Shown one piece after another: positions 54,858 to 64,000 of a DNA stretch of 64,000 bases. Source of the stretch: Blastobasis lacticolella (taxonomy: Eukaryota > Arthropoda > Insecta > Lepidoptera > Blastobasidae); the NCBI GenBank assembly GCA_905147135.1, contig LR990048.1:9780563-9844562 (forward strand), given 5' to 3'. How positions within the stretch are numbered: position 1 is the first letter of the stretch; every line of letters begins with the position of its first letter. The notes beneath the pieces were generated by a model. It did not search any database. It worked only from the letters and a program-made list of their open reading frames with translations, and was not told the origin of the DNA. Made by a program: the position numbers and the translations under genes.

Positions 54858-57399
54858 TTATCTCCTGTAGGGTGCTTTGCGGTATCGGCCTCTTTCTTCC
54901 TCGTCGCGCACGTCTAGGTAATGGCTGAACACCACTGCCCAAAGGTACAGGTATACAACTGAAACAAAGAGCGTATCATATGAAATTGCTAGTAATCTTA
55001 GATCATAACCTATAACAGTTCACTGCTGGACTTGAGCCTCCTGCACATAAGTGGAGGGTTTTGTCATAACTAATCTCTACGCTTGGCAGGCGTTGACAAA
55101 GAGAATGCGCTGCTGCCCTTTTTCTACGTCTAAGGAGGACTATATAGCTGGTTAGCCTCTAAAATAAATTAGTAGACAGATAAGTCGAAGAGTTGATCGT
55201 GGCTATCACACGGAAATTTCTTGCAATATTCTTTTTTTGTTTGGGGTTTGTTTGAACTGTATAGATTGGCTGTACAAAGACAAGCATACCAACACTCAAA
55301 CTTATCACTTATCACAGAATCATCGGGTCAAGAATCAAACCCGTAAACCACTTTGCGTGGCGAAACGGAATGATGGCCAGCGCTAGTCGTCATATTTTGT
55401 TTTTGTTAAGACAACAGCAACCGTTATGACAAAACACTGCTGCTATTGTCAGATGTTATTGCCAGCTCATGGTTCCAAGTTAACAGTCTTATCATCATCG
55501 TCATCTCAGCCGTAGGACAGCCGTTGCTTAACATAGGCCTCCCAAACTCCTTCCACAATGATCGACGCTGTATCTCTTGCATCCAATGGCACGTAGTGGG
55601 CGTGCGACATTTGAATTCCCATGCTGTCTAATCTAGAATTCGACATATGTCATTTTTTTTTTTATATATTCGACAATCATTTGATTTTAGTTAGTTTTAG
55701 AAAATGTCAAATTTAAGATTTCACAGCGCAATGGCTCCCTGTCCGTAATAATTGTATACTGAAACTGTCCACCTGATAATTGTACATAATGGGAACCTAC
55801 AGAAGTATATAAGTCCTCCGACTAGCACGATGGTGGCTATGATGAAGAGCTCGCCCTGCTGGCCATCGTCAGTGATGTAGTAGCTGATGGAGGTGTGCAG
55901 CACCGTGATCAGGAGTCCGATGGCCAGCACTAGCCCCAGCACCACGAATGGCAGCATCAGCCATGTCCGCCGCTGGAACAGATAGAACAAAGATTAGATT
56001 TCATGATGACTCTGGATAGATGTTAATTCTAAAAGGTTTTATTTCTCATTCTAGATAACTTTTCCTTGGACGAATTAAAAACACAATACTTGGTTTTTAA
56101 TTTGATGAATGTTTATTTTTGCGTTTCTCAATCAATCTGATTTCGACGATACTTTGTGGTTAAGCCGTTGAAAGTATGCCGGAGAAGTTTCAAAATTTAC
56201 AATATTGAATGCAAAGGCAGTATTTTTCGGCCCGTAACAGTCCTCTGCTGGACTTGAATGATAGTATATAGATACTAATAGCAATTTCAAAATACTTTTA
56301 TGAATTTCAAATCATTAGCCACAATACTAGTATTTAAGCTTACCGAGAAGTTTTCCTACGAAGCATGGAATAAGACAAGCCAGACGTAGTTAATTTAATT
56401 TAAGACCAATGTTTTATTTGTTATGACTTCAGAGGAATGAAGTACATAAATCTTCTTTACAAAAACATTAGGATACATACACCAATCTAATGCTTACCTT
56501 GTGGACGGCTACGATGAGAAGAGAGCATATGATGATTGTGAATATCAATGTGATCGTGAGTATAATTCTCGGAACTGCGAACAAAATTTTGGATATTAAT
56601 TATCGTCATTTTTAACTCGGACGAAAAGTGGGGTGTTATAAGTTTTATCTGTTGACTGTGTGTATCTGTCTATCTGGCTGTGGCATCGCAGCACCTAACC
56701 GGATTTACTGATTTCGAAGCGGTTTTTTTATGTTTGAAAGCCAGTTCAATCTAGATTTTGCTTTGTTTCATTAATTTCGGTTCAGTAGTGTAGGAAATAT
56801 TTTAATATAAGTATACTTGGTCGTGGGCTTTCTGGCATTTTCTGTCGGGTAGGTTATAATTAAAAAGAGCTAATGCTCATACTGCCCAAAAAGGTTATAG
56901 ACACAACAGGTGACCGGAGAGCTGGCTCGATCCTTGGACAGAGGATAAGCATTATTATCCAATGAGGAAAAGCCACTTGCTTTCTGGGTACCATTCCGGG
57001 GGACAACGGTGTGAATGAATTTATTTAATATGTAATATTTTAGTATTTATGTACATTACTATTACTTACTTTGAAGTCTTTGTAAATATTTTGTTCGCGA
57101 CTAAATAAAATTTTAGTTCTACTCGTACATTAAAGAAAATTGTGAGAATTTGGTTGTCTGTTTGTCCTTGTATGTTTATCATTATAAAAGAGAGCAAATG
57201 AAGGGTACTTACTTTCCATATCGTTCAAGTCCTTATCAGTCTCCTTCGACAGCACATAGGTGCTGAAATACAGCTGGTGTTTGTCCACGAACCATATTGC
57301 GACGATGGAGAATATCGAGGCGATGATGCCAAGGGAGGCTGTTATCAGGGTCCCAGTCCGGGTGCTGGCGCAGCAGCAACAGTGCTTCAGCCGCTTCAT
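54858..57399 (-). CDS. small four-transmembrane protein, cysteine-rich N-terminus
   Basis: Four coding exons on the minus strand: 57399-57213, 56574-56498, 55972-55801 and 54958-54858, giving 537 nt and 178 aa. All introns have GT-AG ends with phases 1, 0, 1. The start is MKRLKHCCCCASTRTGT, with a Cys cluster that could be palmitoylated. Four hydrophobic segments: TLITASLGIIASIFSIVAIW (about 17-38), the exon 2 segment (IILTITLIFTIII and on), WLMLPFVVLGLVLAIGL, and a fourth made across the last junction (LVGGLIYF joined to VYLYLWAVVF). The short charged tail is SHYLDVRDEEERGRYRKAP. Reading through the exon 3 donor would give another C-terminus ending at 55721, but loses this aromatic fourth segment. 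It resembles small insect 4-TM families of unknown function; I cannot name it. Acceptor-like TTTCAG at 57473 suggests a non-coding 5' exon further upstream. Confidence 0.78.
55005..55150 (-). mobile_element. diverged CAT-tailed retroposon fragment
   Basis: 'aacagttcactgctggactt' and 'ctctacgcttggcaggcgtt' match the family at 50111-50369. In the last intron of the four-TM gene. Confidence 0.6.
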
Positions 57400-57499
57400 C
57401 GTGACTGTCTTGTGGTTGCACTTGATTAAACTGACGTGTAGACGTGTCAGACGTTATCTTCTCATCCTGTCTGAAATTGTAAGTTTGATGGTTATTCGG

Positions 57500-58626
57500 G
57501 TTTAGACATTTTTACTTGATAAATTGAACCTGATGGTGGTTATGTGCGATAATATGATTTTGTGTGATGGTCGGTTCCTCTACATATAGGTATGATATGA
57601 AAGAACAAAAAGATTCTTGATAATATGAGGATTTTGTACCAAAGCTTTAGTTATTTCTATAAAATACAAGTTTTTAAACAATGGCGACACTATTCAACTA
57701 ACAATGACTAATAGTGTCAAAAGCATTGCCGCTTGTAACTTTCTGAATTGAAATAAGTTCTCAATTAAATTTTTATTTTCCATTACAAGCTTTTATCGCG
57801 CAGCTTCTAATTGAATATCACCTAGAGGTATATGTATAAATCTTCAAGACCTACCAAAGAGCCTAACCAAGATGGGATTATCTTATTGCGTTCAGTAGTG
57901 CCTGTGTCCACCTTCCGACTTCATCATCATACCAGCTCCATGGTATCATATTAATGCATTGTCATCCAAGTTACATAGGTAGGTATACTAGATTTCAGCT
58001 CAATTGAATGCTGGAAAGTGGGACATTTCCCCGTAGGTATATAAAACTCTTTGGAATCAAAATTAAGGCTTACTAGATTTGACCCAAACATAGGTACATA
58101 CATTATAATACAAACATTTCAAATTAAATAAATTACGTAATTTATTTATTCACCTAAAGGGGAGGGGTAGGTACCCATTATACCTTGTACCATGCACGAA
58201 CAATATTTACGTAACCGAAATAGAAGTTACACAGTCAATACCTGCTTCGTATAATTAGGTGCTTTGGGAACAGAAGTTGGTGTTGACTAAATATTGGATT
58301 CTTTTCTTATTTGTCCGTAGGGCATGAGAACAACGGAGGTTCAGTTTGTTTAAGCCGCGTGGGCGCAGCGGCCCCGTTGCGCGCCCGCATTGACATCAAA
58401 CGCTTGTAAACTATCGTTTACACGGGACCAGCCAGATACCATCCGATACATTATCTTATTAAACCCGTTTCGCTTTCCACATGTGGCAACATGGTCGCTG
58501 CACAAAACTAGACTCGTGTGATCTTAATCTGTGTCAATGAGGTTCTTTTGTCAAACGGTTTTCGATGTTTCTTTGTTTTCTAACGTTTTGCAGATTTTTA
58601 GCGACGAGCTCTGTCTCACGAAGTCT
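57500..58626. other. 5' flank of the four-TM gene
   Basis: No exon or complete repeat was recognised. A non-coding first exon and promoter of the minus-strand gene may lie here. Confidence 0.35.
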
Positions 58627-58848
58627 GATCGGCTTTGATTGTAATAATTAGGTGTACCGATGAGGGATTTTTGTGCTTAGAGAAACCCGGGCGAACCGCA
58701 GACCGATACTAAATCTTACGTTAAATATTCGTTAAAAGATCGGCTTTGATTGTAATAATTAGGTGTACCGATGAGGGATTTTTGTGCTTAGAGAAACCCG
58801 GGCGAACCGCAGACAGATACTAAATCTTACGTTAAATATTCGTTGAAA
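58627..58848. repeat. 111-bp tandem duplication
   Basis: 58627-58737 and 58738-58848 are almost identical (GATCGGCTTTGATTGTAATA ... GTTAAATATTCGTT), differing at only a few bases. Such low divergence marks a very recent duplication or gene conversion. Confidence 0.9.
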
Positions 58849-61800
58849 AAAATTGGCGCGGCTCAAAACAAATGACTGACGAGCTCTATCGAGCTTATGC
58901 ACGCATTCAAAATCACATGTCTACAGGCCGGCACCGCATCCGCTCTACTGAGGTTGCAGATGAGCTGAGGGCCTATCGGCTATCTCAGTGGACAACTGAA
59001 TTTGACATAAAAAAATCTGACACTACTCTAATTTGGCAGACGCTATTGCCAGTTTTCAACGTAGATGACGTGGTGTAGAATTATCTAGTGTCAAATACAG
59101 TTGTCAACTGAGTTAGCCAATAGCCCCGCTGGACGAAAAAGAAAAAAGTAATTGAACAGAACGAAGACCGTATATGTATAGATACTCACTCATAAAGTTC
59201 GATATTCTGTAGTTTATTTAGTATGTATAGTGGTCTCTTGGCAGCCAGTTGCAGATTTAAGATGCATGTTGTGTAAGCACATCAATCAATGTCCCCATAA
59301 AGCTTTAATTTGATAAACGCGGTCCCTTCGCCGTGGCCATAACTGGCATGAAGTTTTTCCCTCCTCAATTTATAAGTCAGAATTGACTGGCTCGCTTTGT
59401 GATTAGGTGTACCCCTCTGTTTAAAAATACGCGATGTTTTTTTTTAGTTACGAGACCACTTCCGTTGGAGAGTCGCGTCCGTCACCGCGGTTTCGATGCC
59501 TGTCAGACCGGTGCCAATGGTGTAGATTTTTATGTTGTCACATTGAATGACTCTTACGCTAACTACAAGTATTACAAAGTATAGTGCTATTGATATTATA
59601 TTATACTTGTATTAAAAAGAGGAAATGTTTGTATATTTGTGAGTTTATTTGTTAGGACTATAACCTCCGAAACATAGTACCGCATTTCAAAATTCTTTCA
59701 CCAATAGGAAGCTACATTATTCCCAAGTGACATAGACTTCTTTTGGTCCCGTGGGATAGTTAAATGTTTACAGAAATCCAAAGTGCTCTTATGAAAACCT
59801 CGGGAACTGGCCAACTAAGCATTCTTTCATCAAAATTAAATAAATTAATCCTTGTGCAGGATTCATAGTTAACAATTCTTTTATTCAAGTGGCGTCCTCA
59901 GCACTTGATTGATCCTTATATTTATAATAACCTATATATAAGTTTCCATGTACCTAAATAATGCACATCTGCTAGTTACGGTTTCGTTCTTACAGAGAAA
60001 ACTCTCTACGAAGCTGAATTAGCAATTGTGCATTATTTGAGTAAAACTCATTAGGTACATTGTCTACCGGACACACTTTGAAGCAATTAAATTAATATTC
60101 TGTTTTCGTTGTTTTTTCTCCATAATAAAGGGGAATACTATCTATCCTATTATGAGTTTAATGCGCTCTATTTATTTATTTCTAATTTAAGTGTGGCAAG
60201 TCATCTACATCAATCGGCTGACTATAAAACCAATACCTTACACGGGCAACAACGCCCACGTAGGTGTTGTCTTACGAAACGTAAGCCCACAACGGCTAAC
60301 CCTAAACGCTGTATCCAAGTAACCAATATACAGTGCGACCAATTTATCTGTTCAGGTGACGGTGTCGCTAGCGGTCAAGAAGCGGTCTGTAAATTTAATA
60401 CAGTACAGTAGTTCCGATTTTGTCAACTGACCAGACGAGTTGGTGGTAGGTGTTTGTATGCGCGCGCGTCGGCGTCGTGGCTATTTCTGCGGCGCACACG
60501 TGGCCCTGTTAACGCGACACCGACACACCGGCGACCGACACACCGACCTAAAATACCGCCAGTCGCCAGTCGTAGGGAAATTAATATCCACCTCCGACTG
60601 TGTAACCAACTTCGACGTTGCTTTGTGGCTAGATGATCAAATAAATTTTTAATATAGATTTTCACATGGAATGTTTTACATTCTTTTTATGCTATTCAGT
60701 GACAAACGAGCAAACAGCTTAGCTGATGGTAAGTGGTAACTGTAAGTACGAGTATGGTATCGTAAATAAAGAGGTACAAGGGAATTGTGATGCTGTTTAG
60801 TGGACAGTGGACGCTAATACAGACTACATACAAGTACGTTCCATACTATATGTAACGTCATTCATGAAATTTATTCCGCAAGGTACAGAAGCTTTGATTG
60901 ACCTGATTAAACTCATTATTGTGCACAACAAAAAGACCACATAATAATTAATTAACGGAAAATTTTAAAAGAATAATTAATACAAAAATTTAATTTGTTT
61001 TGCTTGATGACTTTTAAAAGTATCGAGTGACGTCGATCAACATCGAATCCGTTGTCTACAGAAACATCCGGCTCACTAATGTATGTATAGCATATTACGT
61101 AGCAATGCAAACAAATATACAAATGAATCAATTTCCTATTGGCCAACTAGTCTAATTCTGGGGCACCTGAAACTGCGTACGCAATGTGGTCTGCGCACGC
61201 ACATCGCCGATATAGCAAATCAATCTGGAGTAGCTACGATACGATTGCGAAATGTTTAATGCGTCTCAAATCCACATAAACATACTTTTCAAACAGTTAA
61301 AGCAAGTAGTTACGTTTGTTGCCACTGCGCAATGGCTACATTTGTGTTGGGCGTACTTGTCCTATATCCTGATTGCATAATGAGTCAACTTTACGGGTGA
61401 AAATATATTGCAGTTAATAATTTCTCGTTGAAATCGAATATCGTAAAGTCGAATATTCTAATTTGAAGCATGTTATTAAAATATTGTATGAAAACGAAAA
61501 GCAATCAAGTCAGTGTAAGTCAATTATTCGGGATGTAATTGATTACGTTTGGTGTATCTGAAACTAATTTCAGATTATTCGCTTAATAAATTAATTACGA
61601 ATGTCATATTAACCTACTTTAAAAAAAGATTTGGATTTGGATTCACACTTGGCTGGGATAGAGACGTTAAAATTATAAACATTTTCTCAACCCTTCCAAC
61701 TTAAATCTGTTTTTATTATCGTCATACATATTCGAAGGAAAACAAAAATAATCTTGTGACAGATAGGAGGTCGATTTAACAGTAGTAATAGTAGTCGACC

Positions 61801-62115
61801 CTTTTGACTCGATATTCCAAGAAAGTTGATAAAGTTACATTAAAGAATTCATTCATCAGACAGAAAAAAAAAATTTACAACCATATACGAGTATTTACAA
61901 AAAATACTTGTCTAGCATATATAAAGTAGCGTTACTATGCGTTCTCACAGTGATTTTTTATTAAGTGAACGCACTGTGTTCAGTACGGCCTTATTATATA
62001 ATTTCGTTCATTATTACGGATGCATAGTCCGATCGCCACTGGACTGTGAGGCCTCTTAGCAACGTTTCTGAATTCGGATGGAGTGAAATAGTAGGGCGTA
62101 ATATTGAGCTACAAG
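58849..62115. other. gene-free stretch, repeat debris
   Basis: The 68-codon frame at 58872-59078 has a fair start context but no recognisable family. About 59620-59720 resembles a common insect repeat ('tcaccaataggaagctacattattcc'). Other frames (60109-60411, 60423-60665) have no motifs. Nothing else could be supported. Confidence 0.4.
61915..61950 (+). promoter_or_regulatory. possible TATA/initiator pair
   Basis: TATATAAAG near 61918 and TCACAGT near 61943 are spaced about 28 bp, as in arthropod core promoters. No coding exon was found downstream inside the window. Confidence 0.2.
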
Positions 62116-62465
62116 TAAGAGCGTCGGTGGCCTAGTGGTAAGGGTATCCGACTTGCAAGCGAGAGGTATTGAGTTCGAATCCCACTACCGATATGTACCA
62201 CTTATTTTCTGAGTTATGCACATTAGTTGAACACTTACCGATGCTTTTAGGGTAAGAGAAAACACCGTTATTAAACCTGCACATTTAGGCGACTGAATTT
62301 GTAACCATGATCCAATCTAGTCAGGTTCTGGTAGCAGGGTCACGAAGGTCAAATGGCAGGCGCTCCATTGTTATAAATAACCTGATCTACCTAATCCTGG
62401 ATCATGGTCAAGTCGCCCGACCTCTCGTATGCGAGAGCACAACCGGAACATTAACGCCAAGATAA
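62116..62465 (+). mobile_element. tRNA-derived SINE, near full length
   Basis: Head GCGTCGGTGGCCTAGTGGTA with box B GAGTTCGAATCCCACTACC, body and end 'ggaacattaacgccaag' as in 13649-13953. No clear target duplication was found. Confidence 0.8.
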
Positions 62466-63884
62466 TGACTATAAAGCAACGAATACACCTACTGCTCTAT
62501 ATACTATTTTAGGTACAGCGGGCCTTTATTGCAGCGTGTTTTATTAGTCGGGTAAACAAAGAGGGGGCCTTGATTCGCGAATTATATCCGCAAGCTATTC
62601 GGTACGGGCGTCTCCCCCCGCACCCTCCCACTGGCATTGGCCCGGCTGACCCATTTTAACTGGCCACGATAACGGATCCCTGTACGATTCGTATAGAGGT
62701 AATTATTTGTGGTTCTGTATTTGAGTTGGATAAATTTTTAAGTTTTAAACTATTTGAATAGTTATTTCAAAGCAAAGTTAACTAGTATCTGGGGCATTTC
62801 CACATGTTTTCTAGCTATCTAAATATATGTATTAAAAATGTAATTTAAAAACCGTTGAAAGAGCTTCAGTGACTTTTTAATAGATATTTGTGGCTATAGA
62901 AAATGTCGAATTCTAATGTCGAAAGCACAAGAATCGCCCTCCAGGACCCCCTGGACCTCAGAACAATGAGTAGATGCATACAACAGTTAATCACTAATTA
63001 ATTAATACTTATAATTTAGCTGTGTTAAGCTGGGTACATGCACTCTTTCAGATTGTTCCGTGAAAAATACTAATATAATATTAAAACTACTAAACTTATT
63101 TTAATGAAATTCAGCAGAACCTAATATAGCTTATTGCCCAGAATAGCACATAAGTTCTAATTAATCATTATTTTCTATTTTATAAACATGCGTTATTGGG
63201 ATGAGCAGTATCAGCCGCCTCTTGACTTTTATAATTTCATAAACATTATGAAACCTTTATTATTTAAAAATTAATTAAAAGGTTTGTTTGTTAACAACAT
63301 TAGCATCCCTATAAAAATAATTTCCAACAAAGAATTTTCCGGGAAACACCATATCAAATCACACACGAATTAATCGGGCCCGGCTTCCATAGTTCCATTT
63401 AGAAACAAGCGGCGCACCCATGCCATTTGGGATTGAATGCTAAAGACGGCGCACCTTCACATTTTATACCCCATTACTGATCTGCTGCGGCGAAGGTCGG
63501 CCTTCCACTGGCTGTTACTTACGACTCTCTCATCCAGAGCGTAACTGCACAAACTAAACAATACCCCACCTCAACAAATGCATTGTTAGGCATTGTAGGT
63601 TACCAGGTTCTTGATGGAATGGGTACTCAAGCATGTTATTAACGTTAATGTGATTGTAAACATACATATTTTTAACTTCCGTCCTCAATTTATACTCGTA
63701 GTCCGATATTAAAGACGCTCTATATTCTATTCTTCTTTCTGGACAAATCTGTGTATAACCCGCGTCACGAAAAAAGAGACTTGTCAAATGGCAGTGGAGG
63801 GGATTACCCGCAGGTAATAGCATGCAGCGCAAGTCGAACTACGTGACCCGCCATGTCTCTTTTTATTTGACACTAGCTATACCT
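62466..63884. other. gene-free stretch
   Basis: AT-rich, no exon or named repeat. The 92-codon minus frame at 63554-63832 has no family features. Confidence 0.35.
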
Positions 63885-64000
63885 TAGTGCCTTTTTCATT
63901 TTCGACATGAGGCATTCGATTATTTGCTGCATGATGCTGATTTTCCCTATTTTTAACAGCACTTTTTCGTTGTTGCCTATGTGAATTAAAAATATTGAAA
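63885..64000. mobile_element. fragment of the GGGGCCCTATTTTTG MITE family
   Basis: 'cattttcgacatgaggcattcgat' to 'attaaaaatattgaaa' follows the interior of the MITE at 36421-36618 in the same order. It is cut by the window edge. Confidence 0.5.

Noticed and set aside
60423..60665. Overlapping frames of 60-80 codons on both strands
   Set aside because: Arg/His-rich shadows of a G+C-rich patch with no recognisable family.

Overview
This is a eukaryotic window, most likely from a moth or butterfly. Genes are split by GT-AG introns. The spacer DNA is packed with repeats typical of Lepidoptera: tRNA-headed SINEs, 3'-end fragments of RTE and CR1/Jockey-type retrotransposons, CAT-tailed retroposons and many MITEs. 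No bacterial features, CRISPR arrays, rRNA genes or free-standing tRNA genes were seen.

The main content is a head-to-tail array of three paralogous genes on the + strand: gene 1 (8639-32301), gene 2 (33347-39718) and gene 3 (41518-52830). I assembled each from six exons by comparing the three copies. Intron phases are identical (1,1,1,2,1), and the proteins are 399, 407 and 402 aa. I assign them to the C16orf89/UPF0764 family of secreted glycoproteins from the C-terminal pattern (RD-[MI]-F-[MI]-EH, then a Cys-containing segment, G-[FY]-EEF, SW and GC) and the [SN]HR segment before it. Each has a signal peptide and N-glycosylation sequons. Genes 2 and 3 are recent duplicates that share promoter and 3'-flank sequence. 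Gene 1 is older, and its introns are swollen by transposons (intron 2 is 12.5 kb).

The right part holds one minus-strand gene (54858-57399, four coding exons, 178 aa) for a small four-transmembrane protein with a cysteine-rich N-terminus. I see no other convincing host gene. From 57.4 kb to the end there are only repeats, one 111-bp tandem duplication and one SINE.

The mobile DNA is informative because many insertions can be defined to the base. They include two TRIM-type LTR elements (one inside a 420-bp MITE whose intact twin lies elsewhere in the window) and a 2.1-kb Tc1/mariner-superfamily element with DD82E spacing (Sailor-like), carrying three premature stops and a nested retroposon. 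There is also a BEL/Pao relic with protease placed directly before the integrase end, three copies of a composite Harbinger-like element, and a MITE in gene 2 intron 1 for which gene 3 intron 1 is the empty site. All assignments come from reading the sequence; none was checked against a database.
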